Positions 45,213 through 53,127 of a DNA stretch of 64,000 bases are shown one piece after another (the stretch's first letter is position 1; each line of letters starts with the position of its first letter). The translations under genes were made by a program, and so were the position numbers. The stretch spans positions 1,054,001 through 1,118,000 of the forward strand of contig CBDAUF010000001.1 of the NCBI GenBank assembly GCA_965200535.1. The letters are read 5' to 3'. This DNA comes from MPNO01 sp965200535 (GTDB lineage Bacteria; Pseudomonadota; Alphaproteobacteria; MPNO01). Below the pieces are notes generated by a model, which saw only the letters and a list, made by a program, of their open reading frames with translations, ran no database searches and was not told the DNA's origin.

Positions 45213-45239
45213 TCTTTTCTCCCCCGACGAGCGATTGAA

Positions 45240-45713
45240 GTGTCCCGGATCAAGGTGCATCGGCTTGGCGGCAGGGGCAAGCCGCGCTATGACCGGGCGG
45301 TGACCGTTCCCGGCATCCGCGCGCCGACGCTCGACGACATCGCGACCATCGCCCGCGATGCGCTGGAGGCGTTGCCCGAGGCGTTCCGCCGCCACGTGCG
45401 GGACGTGGCGATCCAGGTCGCCGAATTTCCCGACGCCGAGACCGAACGCGAAATGGATCTGGCCTCGCCGTTCGATCTTCTCGGCCTCTACCGCGGCGTC
45501 CCGTTCGGCGAGCAGGGGATGGCCGAAACGCGCCAGGACGTGGACATGATCTTCCTCTACCGCCGCCCGATGCTCGACTACTGGTGCGAGACCGGGGAGG
45601 AGCTGGGGCTGCTGATCCGTCATGTGCTGATCCACGAGATCGGGCACCATTTCGGCCTCTCTGACGAGGACATGGAACGGATCGAGGCCGCGGCCGGGGA
45701 AGACGGACGGTAG
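45240..45713 (+). CDS. Zincin-like metallopeptidase family protein (DUF1025)
   Basis: The 157-residue protein has a single HEIGHHFG zinc motif (HExxH) near the C-terminus, as in the Zincin_1/DUF1025 family of small bacterial metallopeptidase-like proteins with unknown substrates. The core begins TLDDIATIARDALEALPEAF. The start is uncertain: GTG at 45240 gives the longest plausible form and GTG at 45300 is closer to where family members usually begin. No signal peptide. Confidence 0.82.
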   Translation: MSRIKVHRLGGRGKPRYDRAVTVPGIRAPTLDDIATIARDALEALPEAFRRHVRDVAIQVAEFPDAETEREMDLASPFDLLGLYRGVPFGEQGMAETRQDVDMIFLYRRPMLDYWCETGEELGLLIRHVLIHEIGHHFGLSDEDMERIEAAAGEDGR

Positions 45714-45717
45714 GTCC

Positions 45718-46587
45718 TCACCGCCCGGCGCGGGCGCCGCGCGCGATCCAGTAGCCGCTCGAACAGATGGCCAGCGCGCCGATCCAGGTCAGCAGGTCAG
45801 GGGCTTCCTCGTAGAACAGGTAGCCCATCAGCGCGACCATGGGCAGCTGGAGGTAGTAGGCCGGGGTCAGCGCCGCCGCCGGGGCGTACGCGTAGGCGCG
45901 GGTCACGCAATGGATCGATGCGTAGGCGATGACGGCGAACAGGCCGAGCATGGGCAGGTCGGAGCGCGCCGGGGTGGTCCAGTCGGCGGCGGCGGGGCCG
46001 ATCGAAAGCGGCAGCATCAGCGCAAACATGTAGAAGACGACCGCGTTGTTGTCCTCCGTCATCGACAGGGAACGGGTCGCGGCGTTGGACGCACCGTAGG
46101 CGAAGGCGGTGTAGACGATGCCTATCGTTGCCGGCACCAGGGCTCCGAATCCCGGCCGCACGATCAGCAGGGCGCCGGCAAACCCGACGAAGATCGCCAC
46201 CCAGCGGTCGAACCCGGCCCGTTCGCCGGCGAACACCTGAAGCAGGATCACGGTGAAGAACGGTCCGGTGAACAGGATGGCGTTGGCGTCGGCGAGTTCG
46301 ACCTCGGCGAGGCCGTAGAACCAAGTCACCATCCCGGTATAGATCACCACGGCGCGGATCGCGTAGAGCTTCCACCGCCGGGTTGCGAGCACGCCGCGCC
46401 CGTTTCTCAGCAGCCAGGGGGTCATGAACAGGACGCCGAACGCCGCACGGTAGAACACCAGGGTGAAGACGGACATCGATTGCGTGAGTTCGCGCACCAC
46501 CACGTAGGTCAGGGCGAAGAACACCGATGCCCCGGTCATCCACAGCGAACCGGCGAGGAGGCCGGAAGTCCGGGCGGAGCGCTGCAC
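45718..46587 (-). CDS. EamA/DMT family transporter 4
   Basis: A fourth EamA permease of 289 residues, on the opposite strand to the array. It has ten predicted segments, with LADANAILFTGPFFTVILLQVF in the first repeat and GALLIVRPGF ending it, and PAYYLQLPMVALMGYLFYEE in the second. The start is GTG at 46587. It follows the uracil-DNA glycosylase gene with a 6-bp gap, so the two may be co-transcribed. Confidence 0.87.
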   Translation of the reverse strand: MQRSARTSGLLAGSLWMTGASVFFALTYVVVRELTQSMSVFTLVFYRAAFGVLFMTPWLLRNGRGVLATRRWKLYAIRAVVIYTGMVTWFYGLAEVELADANAILFTGPFFTVILLQVFAGERAGFDRWVAIFVGFAGALLIVRPGFGALVPATIGIVYTAFAYGASNAATRSLSMTEDNNAVVFYMFALMLPLSIGPAAADWTTPARSDLPMLGLFAVIAYASIHCVTRAYAYAPAAALTPAYYLQLPMVALMGYLFYEEAPDLLTWIGALAICSSGYWIARGARAGR

Positions 46588-46593
46588 GCGGTA

Positions 46594-47187
46594 TCAGCCG
46601 GCGGCGAGCAGCGCGTGAACCCGCCGGCGAAGCTCCGGCAGGAGTTCGGCGTCGAACCACGGATTCCTGCGCTGCCAGCCGAGGGTGCGCCAACTCGGAT
46701 GCGGTATCGGCAGGAAGCGCGGCAGGTAGTCGCGCCACGCGGCGACGGTCTCGGTCAGGGTGCGTTTCTTCCGGGCGCCGAGATAGTAGGCCTGGGCGTA
46801 CTGCCCGATCAGCACGGTCAGCGCGATGCCCGGGAGCGCCGCCATGACCGGACCGTGCCAGAGCGGCGCGCATTCCGGCCGGGGCGGGCGGTCTCCGCCG
46901 CGCGGCAGGACACCGGGATAGCAGAACCCCATGGGCACGATGGCGACCCGCGCGGGGTCGTAGAACCTGTCCGCGTCGAGGTCGAGCCAGCCGCGCAGCC
47001 GGTCGCCGCTGGCATCCGTCCACGGCGTGCCGCTCGCGTGCACCCTGGTGCCGGGCGCCTGCCCGACCAGCAGGAGCCGGGCGGTGGCCGCCGCGCGCAG
47101 CACCGGGCGCGGCCCGAGCGGGAGATCGCCCGCGCAGACGCGGCAGCGCCGCACTTCGTCGAGCAGGGAGGAAAGGTCGTCGGACAC
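46594..47187 (-). CDS. Uracil-DNA glycosylase superfamily protein
   Basis: The product matches the UDG superfamily (PF03167), base-excision repair enzymes: LLLVGQAPGTRVHASGTPW is the water-activating motif region, VLIGQYAQAYYLG a central strand, and LPIPHPSWRTLGW the DNA-contacting HPS motif. Two N-terminal Cys (CRVC) recall the cluster-binding families but the complete four-Cys set is not obvious. I chose GTG at 47187 (197 residues, GGAG ten bases upstream); a TTG at 47238 would add 17 residues. Confidence 0.85.
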   Translation of the reverse strand: MSDDLSSLLDEVRRCRVCAGDLPLGPRPVLRAAATARLLLVGQAPGTRVHASGTPWTDASGDRLRGWLDLDADRFYDPARVAIVPMGFCYPGVLPRGGDRPPRPECAPLWHGPVMAALPGIALTVLIGQYAQAYYLGARKKRTLTETVAAWRDYLPRFLPIPHPSWRTLGWQRRNPWFDAELLPELRRRVHALLAAG

Positions 47188-47338
47188 GGGGACGGGGCTC
47201 CGCCACGATCGGGTCCCGTAGTATGCGGATGAGGACAAATCGGTGTCGAGACTGCGGGGACGAACCGCCGGCCGGCTTGACGGTGCTGCGTTCGCTTACC
47301 AATTCCCCTGCACCGTCGCGTGCGGCAGGGGAATCGGG

Positions 47339-48070
47339 ATGTTCGGACTGAAGCGTCTCAAGGAAGATATCGACGCGATCGACGCGCGCGACCCGGCGGT
47401 GCAGTCGCGCATCGAGATCGTGCTCTGCTATCCGGGTCTCCACGCGCTCCTGATCCACCGCCTCGCACATGCGGCATGGCGGGCGCGGTTACGGCTGATC
47501 GGCCGGCTGATTTCCCATATCGGGCGCGCGCTCACCGGGATCGAACTCCATCCGGCCGCCCGGTTCGGGCGCCGCGTCTTCATCGACCACGGCACGGGAT
47601 GCGTTGTCGGCGAGACCGCGGTGGTCGGCGACGACGTGACCCTCTACCACGGGGTGACGCTGGGCGGGGTCTCGCTCGCCAGGGAGAAACGGCACCCGAC
47701 GCTGGAGAACGGCGTCATCGTCGGTTCCGGCGCCCAGATCCTGGGTCCGGTCACGGTCGGCGAGAACGCGCGCATCGGCGCCAATGCGGTGGTGCTGAAA
47801 GACGTGCCCCCCGGGGTGACCATGGTCGGCATCCCGGCGAAGCAGGTCCTGCCGCGCCAGACCGACAAGGAATCGACCGCGTTCCGCGCATACGGAACGC
47901 CGCGCGGCAACATACCCGACCCGACGGCAAAGGCGCTCGACGCCATGTCGGCGGAGATCGCGGCGCTGCGGGCGCGGCTGGAGGCGATCGAGGACGGCGA
48001 GGACAGGCCCCCTGCCCCGCCGGCGGACGACCGGCGCGTCGCACCGGCGGCGGACAGCCGGCAAAGCTGA
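47339..48070 (+). CDS. cysE: Serine O-acetyltransferase
   Basis: This enzyme acetylates L-serine with acetyl-CoA, the first step of cysteine synthesis. The 243-residue protein has a short N-terminal helical domain and a left-handed beta-helix of hexapeptide repeats (FIDHGTGCVVGETAVVG, IVGSGAQILGPVTVGENARI). ATG at 47339 has GGCAGGGG upstream. The C-terminus carries a short coiled coil (AEIAALRARLEAIED) and a Pro/Ala-rich tail ending in RQS, without the terminal Ile that docks into CysK in enteric bacteria. It is 16 bp upstream of cysK. Confidence 0.94.
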   Translation: MFGLKRLKEDIDAIDARDPAVQSRIEIVLCYPGLHALLIHRLAHAAWRARLRLIGRLISHIGRALTGIELHPAARFGRRVFIDHGTGCVVGETAVVGDDVTLYHGVTLGGVSLAREKRHPTLENGVIVGSGAQILGPVTVGENARIGANAVVLKDVPPGVTMVGIPAKQVLPRQTDKESTAFRAYGTPRGNIPDPTAKALDAMSAEIAALRARLEAIEDGEDRPPAPPADDRRVAPAADSRQS

Positions 48071-48086
48071 CAGGAAAGATCGGGGC

Positions 48087-49118
48087 ATGGCGACATTCGA
48101 CTTTCGCATCATCGACAACGACCGCCGCGCCGGGTTTGCGGGCACCGTCGGAAACACGCCGCTGATCCGGCTCAACAAGGCCTCCGACATGACCGGCTGC
48201 GAAATCCTCGGCAAGGCGGAGTTCCTGAACCCCGGCGGATCGGTCAAGGACCGGGCCGCCTATTTCATGATCCGGGACGCCGAAGAGCGCGGCCTCCTCA
48301 AGCCCGGCGGGGTGATTGTCGAGGGGACCGCCGGGAACACGGGCATCGGCCTCGCCCTGGTGGCCAACGCGCGCGGTTACCGGACGGTGATCGTGATGCC
48401 GGAGACCCAGAGCCAGGAAAAGATCGACATGCTCAGGCTGTGCGGCGCCGAGGTCCGGCTGGTCCCGGCCAGACCCTACCGCGACCCCGGCAACTACGTC
48501 CGGGTCTCGGAACGGGTGGCGGAGGAACTCGCCGTAACCGAACCCGACGGCGTCGTTTGGGCCAACCAGTGGGACAATCCCGCGAACTACCGCGGCCATG
48601 TCGAATCGACCGGACCCGAGATCTGGCGCCAGACCGGCGGCGCCGTCGACGGCTTCATCTGTGCAATCGGCACCGGAGGAACCCTGGCCGGGGTAAGCCA
48701 GGCGCTGCGTTCGTTCAACGAGAACGTGACGATCGGCCTCGCCGACCCGGAAGGCGCGGCGATGTACAGCTATTTCAAGACCGGCGAACTGGCCTCCGAG
48801 GGAAGCTCGATCACCGAGGGAATCGGCCAGGGCCGGGTCACCGGGAACGTCGCCGCAGCCCATGTCGACATCCCCTTCCGCATCCCGGACAGCGAGGCCC
48901 TCCCGGTGATTTTCGACCTCCTGGCCGGTGAAGGCCTCTGCGTCGGCGGGTCGAGCGGCATCAACGTCGCCGGAGCGATCCGTCTCGCTCGGGAGCTCGG
49001 GCGCGGCAAGACCGTGGTCACCGTGCTGTGCGACGGCGGACAGCGTTATCAGTCCAAGCTCTTCAACCCGGATTTCCTGCGCGAGAGAAACCTGCCGACT
49101 CCGTCCTGGCTCGGGTAG
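48087..49118 (+). CDS. cysK: Cysteine synthase A (O-acetylserine sulfhydrylase)
   Basis: This PLP enzyme converts O-acetylserine and sulfide to cysteine. The 343 residues contain NPGGSVKDR with Schiff-base Lys54, the substrate loop EGTAGNTGIGLAL, PLP phosphate-binding IGTGGTLAG and C-terminal GGSSGINVAGAI. The AGN rather than SGN in the substrate loop and the N-terminal extension resemble a CysK subgroup common in Proteobacteria. It directly follows cysE. Confidence 0.93.
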   Translation: MATFDFRIIDNDRRAGFAGTVGNTPLIRLNKASDMTGCEILGKAEFLNPGGSVKDRAAYFMIRDAEERGLLKPGGVIVEGTAGNTGIGLALVANARGYRTVIVMPETQSQEKIDMLRLCGAEVRLVPARPYRDPGNYVRVSERVAEELAVTEPDGVVWANQWDNPANYRGHVESTGPEIWRQTGGAVDGFICAIGTGGTLAGVSQALRSFNENVTIGLADPEGAAMYSYFKTGELASEGSSITEGIGQGRVTGNVAAAHVDIPFRIPDSEALPVIFDLLAGEGLCVGGSSGINVAGAIRLARELGRGKTVVTVLCDGGQRYQSKLFNPDFLRERNLPTPSWLG

Positions 49119-49128
49119 GGCGCACGGG

Positions 49129-51375
49129 TTGCGCAATGCCCTGATCGGCAGCCCGGTCCCGCGGCGGGAAGACCGGCGCTTTCTGACGGGGACCGGCCGT
49201 TTCGTCGACGATCTCCACCGCCCCGGCCTGCTGCATGCGGCGATCCTGCGGAGCGGCGAGGCGCGCGGCCGGATTCGGCGCATCGGGACGGCGGCTGCGC
49301 ACCGGGTTGCCGGGGTCGCCGCCATCTTCACCGCCCGCGACATCGCAAACCGGCTCGGCCGCGTACCGGTGACGCCGATCCGGCTTTGCCCGCTTCCGGA
49401 GCTCGAACCGTTCGCTCAGCCGGTGATCGCCGAGAACGCGGTTCGCTTCGTCGGGGAGCCTCTCGCGGTGATCCTGGCGGAGAGCCGGGCTGTCGCGGAG
49501 GACGCCGCCGCGGCCGTGGAGGTCGAGATCGAGGCGGAGACAGACGACGCCCCGCTCTTTTCCGGCTGTCCCGACAATACCGCGATCGTCTACCGCGCCC
49601 GGAAGGGCGACGCCGCGGCGGCGTTCGCGTGCGCGCCCTACACCCGCGGCGAGAGCTTCTCGGTCGGCCGGCACAGCGCTGCGCCGATGGAGCCGCGCGG
49701 CCTGCTCGCCGAATGGGACGGCGCCCGACTCACGGTCTGCGGCGCGGCCAAGGCCTCGTTTGCGGTGCGCCGGGCGCTGGTCGGCCAGATCGGCCTGCCC
49801 GAAGACGCCGTCGAGATGATCGAGAACGATGTCGGCGGCGGTTTCGGGCTGCGCGGCGAGGGTTTCCCGGAGGATTTCCTGATCCCCTTCGCCGCCTGGT
49901 GTCTGGCCCGCCCGGTCAAATGGGTGGAGGACCGGCGCGAGCACCTGATCGCGGCGAGCCACGCGCGGGAGGCGCGCTGCGACATCGAGATCGCCTGCGC
50001 CGCCGACGGCGCCATCCTCGGCCTCCGCGGCGACGCGGTGGCCGATATCGGCGCCTATGTGCGGACCAACGGCGTGATCGGCCCGCGCAACATCGCCCAG
50101 TTCCTGAGCGGCCCGTACCGGATCGATCATATCGATGCGACGGTCTCGCTTGCCCTGACGGCGAAGGCGCCGATCGGGACCTACCGCGGGCCGGGCCGTT
50201 TCGAGGCCGATTTCTTCCGCGAACGCCTGATCGATCTGGCCGCCGCCGATCTCGGCATCGAACGCGCGGAATTCCGCCGCCGCAACCTTCCGCGCGCGGC
50301 CGAAATGCCGTGGCCTCTCGCGCGCATCGCCCCGTTTCCCCGCGAGGATGCGCTGGACAGCGGCGATCACGTGGATACGTTCGACCGTTGCCTCGCCGCA
50401 TTCGGCTGGCGGGAGAAATCGGCGCACTCCGGCACGGTCGTCGAGGGCCGCCATCGCGGGGTCGCCGTCGGCCCGTTCATCGAGGGCGGAGCGGCGGGTC
50501 CGAGCGAGACTGCGCGCCTCGTTCTGGAGTCCGACGGACGGGTCGCAGTCCACGTTGGCTCGTCGTCGATCGGCCAGGGAATCGAGACCGTCCTTGCGCA
50601 GATCGCCGCCGATGCGCTGGAACGGCCGCTGGAGGCGATCGCGGGCGTCCACCACGGCTCGACCGCGGATGTCAGCGAGGGCTTCGGCTCCTACCACTCG
50701 CGCTCGACGGTGATGGCAGGCTCGGCGATCGTACTGGCCGCCGCCGGTCTCAAGGCGAAAATCCGCGCCGAAGCCGCCGCACGCTTCGGCTGCGATCCTG
50801 CGGAGGTTGCCATCGTCGAAGGCGGCAGGATCGTCGGTCCGCGGTCGGCGTCGCTGGCGGTCGCCGCCGTCGCCGGAGCGGGGATCGAGGCCGAGGAACG
50901 CTTCGACAACCACCGCCACACATACGCCTACGGGGCGCACGCCGCGCAGGTTGCCGTCGATCCCGAAACCGGGGAGGTCGAGATCGTCGATTATGTTGCG
51001 GTCGAGGATGTCGGGCGGATCGTCAACCCGGTAACGGTCGCCGGACAGGCGATCGGTGCGGTCGTCCAGGGGATCGGCGGGGCGCTGTTCGAAGACATGC
51101 CCTACGACGCGGACGGCCAGCCGCTCTTCGCCACACTCGCCGACTATCTGTTGCCGACCGCGGCGGAAACCCCCCGGATCGCCGCGATCATGCGCGAAGA
51201 CCACCCCTCGCCCATCAACCCGCTGGGCGTCAAGGGCGCGGGCGAGGGCGGCGTCATCCCGGTCGGCGGCCTCATCGCCAACGCGGTTGCCGATGCGCTC
51301 GGCGCCGCCCCGCATGCCCTGCCGCTGTCGCCGCCTGCGGTCCACGGCCTGTTGCAGCGCGCCGGCGGGATCTGA
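49129..51375 (+). CDS. Orphan molybdopterin-binding large subunit, xanthine dehydrogenase family
   Basis: The 748-residue protein corresponds to the large subunit of a molybdenum hydroxylase: SPVPRREDRRFLTGTGRFVDD at the N-terminus, GGGFGLRGEGFPE, the loop GTYRGPGRFEADFF (like the YRGAGR loop of form II enzymes) and catalytic Glu706 in KGAGEGGVIPVGG. The start is TTG at 49129, ten bases after cysK. No FAD or [2Fe-2S] subunit adjoins it, so it may borrow those encoded at 28943-30324 or elsewhere. It precedes CMD-like and FAH-family genes. Substrate unknown. Confidence 0.87.
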   Translation: MRNALIGSPVPRREDRRFLTGTGRFVDDLHRPGLLHAAILRSGEARGRIRRIGTAAAHRVAGVAAIFTARDIANRLGRVPVTPIRLCPLPELEPFAQPVIAENAVRFVGEPLAVILAESRAVAEDAAAAVEVEIEAETDDAPLFSGCPDNTAIVYRARKGDAAAAFACAPYTRGESFSVGRHSAAPMEPRGLLAEWDGARLTVCGAAKASFAVRRALVGQIGLPEDAVEMIENDVGGGFGLRGEGFPEDFLIPFAAWCLARPVKWVEDRREHLIAASHAREARCDIEIACAADGAILGLRGDAVADIGAYVRTNGVIGPRNIAQFLSGPYRIDHIDATVSLALTAKAPIGTYRGPGRFEADFFRERLIDLAAADLGIERAEFRRRNLPRAAEMPWPLARIAPFPREDALDSGDHVDTFDRCLAAFGWREKSAHSGTVVEGRHRGVAVGPFIEGGAAGPSETARLVLESDGRVAVHVGSSSIGQGIETVLAQIAADALERPLEAIAGVHHGSTADVSEGFGSYHSRSTVMAGSAIVLAAAGLKAKIRAEAAARFGCDPAEVAIVEGGRIVGPRSASLAVAAVAGAGIEAEERFDNHRHTYAYGAHAAQVAVDPETGEVEIVDYVAVEDVGRIVNPVTVAGQAIGAVVQGIGGALFEDMPYDADGQPLFATLADYLLPTAAETPRIAAIMREDHPSPINPLGVKGAGEGGVIPVGGLIANAVADALGAAPHALPLSPPAVHGLLQRAGGI

Positions 51376-51492
51376 ACGACGCTGCCGTCCGGGAGTGCCC
51401 CGGGGTGTCCGTTCGCCCGTCGTCCCGTCCCGGTTTGCCGCCCGGCCGCATGTCGTCTATGACAGGCGCGTTGCGAAGATTATCGAGCGACC

Positions 51493-52113
51493 ATGGCCGA
51501 CAGCACGCTTCCCGCCGATATCGACCCGGAGTCCGGGAGTCGGCTGCCCCTGCCGCGCCGCGGCGATCTGCCGGAAGCGGCGCGAGAGATTTTCGACCAG
51601 TTGAGCGGCCCGTCGAGCCGGACGCTGGTCGGCCTCTACGGACCGGGCGGCCTGCGGCTCAACAGTCCGGCGCTCGCGGTCGTGACGCAGCCCGTCAACC
51701 GTTACTTGCGCTGGGAAACCAACCTGCCCGGCGCGGTCCGCGAGATCGCGATCCTGGTTACCGCGCGCGCCCACGACTGCCAGTTCGAATGGGCGCAGCA
51801 CGAACCGGCCGCGCTCGCCGAGGGCGTTTCGCCGGAAACCGTGGAGATCATCCGGACCAACGGCCCCCTGGACGGGCTCGACGCAAGCGAAGCGGCGGTC
51901 GTCGCGCTCGGACGCGCCCTGTTCGGGGACCGCCGCGTGGACTCCGAAACCTACGCGCGGGCGCATGCGATCTTCGGGACGGCCGACCTCGTCGATCTCG
52001 TCTCCCTGATGGGACTGTACGCCGCCACCGCCGCGCTTCTCGCGGCCTTCGACACCCAGCTCCGGCCGGGCCAGGAAGCCCGGCTTCCCACCGGTGAAGG
52101 AAACCGAGAATGA
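51493..52113 (+). CDS. Carboxymuconolactone decarboxylase family protein (no CxxC)
   Basis: The 206-residue protein belongs to the CMD fold. Its core is LPGAVREIAILVTARAHDCQ followed by FEWAQHEPAALAEG, with a single Cys instead of the CxxC of AhpD. It therefore resembles the gamma-carboxymuconolactone decarboxylase branch more than peroxidases. It overlaps the following FAH-family gene (ATGA), so the two probably work in one ring-cleavage or oxoacid pathway. Confidence 0.85.
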   Translation: MADSTLPADIDPESGSRLPLPRRGDLPEAAREIFDQLSGPSSRTLVGLYGPGGLRLNSPALAVVTQPVNRYLRWETNLPGAVREIAILVTARAHDCQFEWAQHEPAALAEGVSPETVEIIRTNGPLDGLDASEAAVVALGRALFGDRRVDSETYARAHAIFGTADLVDLVSLMGLYAATAALLAAFDTQLRPGQEARLPTGEGNRE

Positions 52114-53036
52114 GACTCCTGTATTTTAACGAATTCCGCCTTGGCGTGGTTGCCGGGGACAGCGTCGTCGATGTCACCGACATCGGCGCAGATATCCCCC
52201 ATGTCGGGCCGGGCGACCTGATCAACGGGCTGATCGAGCGGTTCGACGACTACCGCGCCAGGCTCGAGGCCGCGGCCGCCAACGGCGGCGGCATCCCCCT
52301 CGCGGACGTCCGCATCCGTCCGCCGCTGCCCAAGCCGACCACCATCGACTGCATGGCGGTCAACTACATGGAGGACGGCACGCGTTCGGCGCCGGCGCCG
52401 ATCAACGCCTTCCACAAGTCGCCCGGCTCCATCGTCGGGCACGGCGACACCATGATCCTGCCCGACGTCCCGGCGGCGGTGTTCGAGGGCGAGGCCGAAC
52501 TCGCCGTCGTCATCGGCAAGCGCGCGGACAATGTGAGCATCGACGATGCGATGGATCACATATTCGGTTACACCTGCTTCATCGACGGGTCCGCCCGCGC
52601 CCTGCCGCCGCCCGGCAACACATTCTTCCAGGTCAAGTCGCGCGCAACCTTCGCCCCGATCGGGCCGTGGATCGTCACCCGCGACGAGATCGCCGACCCG
52701 CAGACGCTGCAGGTCAAGCTGTGGAACAACGGCGAACTGATGCAGAATTTCAATACCGACGACATGGCGCACCAGATACCGCGCTGCATCGAATGGCTGT
52801 CATCGATCCACCCGCTGGTTCCGGGCGATATCGTCGCCACCGGCACCAACCACCGCGGCCTCCACCCGTTCCAGGACGGCGACGCGATCGAACTCGAGAT
52901 CGAGAGCGTCGGGCGGCTCGCCGTGGCGGTGCGCGACGACCTGAAGCGCGGCTGGGACCGGGTGACCCGGCTGCAGCACGCCGAAAAAGGGTTGGAGGGT
53001 CCGCATACCACGCAGGTTTCGGGCAAGTACGCCTGA
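52110..53036 (+). CDS. Fumarylacetoacetate hydrolase (FAH) family protein
   Basis: The 308 residues show the FAH fold, which hydrolyses C-C bonds, decarboxylates or hydrates oxoacids with a divalent metal. Metal-binding residues lie in FEGEAELAVVIGK and the Asp of FIDGSAR; the C-terminal block reads PGDIVATGTNHRGLHPFQDGD. Members range from fumarylacetoacetase to 2-hydroxyhepta-2,4-diene-1,7-dioate isomerase, and the exact activity cannot be told. Coupled to the CMD-like gene upstream. Confidence 0.9.
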   Translation: MRLLYFNEFRLGVVAGDSVVDVTDIGADIPHVGPGDLINGLIERFDDYRARLEAAAANGGGIPLADVRIRPPLPKPTTIDCMAVNYMEDGTRSAPAPINAFHKSPGSIVGHGDTMILPDVPAAVFEGEAELAVVIGKRADNVSIDDAMDHIFGYTCFIDGSARALPPPGNTFFQVKSRATFAPIGPWIVTRDEIADPQTLQVKLWNNGELMQNFNTDDMAHQIPRCIEWLSSIHPLVPGDIVATGTNHRGLHPFQDGDAIELEIESVGRLAVAVRDDLKRGWDRVTRLQHAEKGLEGPHTTQVSGKYA

Positions 53037-53127
53037 GCGTCCGCCCGCCTTTCGCCCCTCTGCGCCCCTGCCCGCGCCGCCGGGCATCCGGTCCGGAGCG
53101 GGCCCGGCGTAAGGGTTCCGACCGGCC

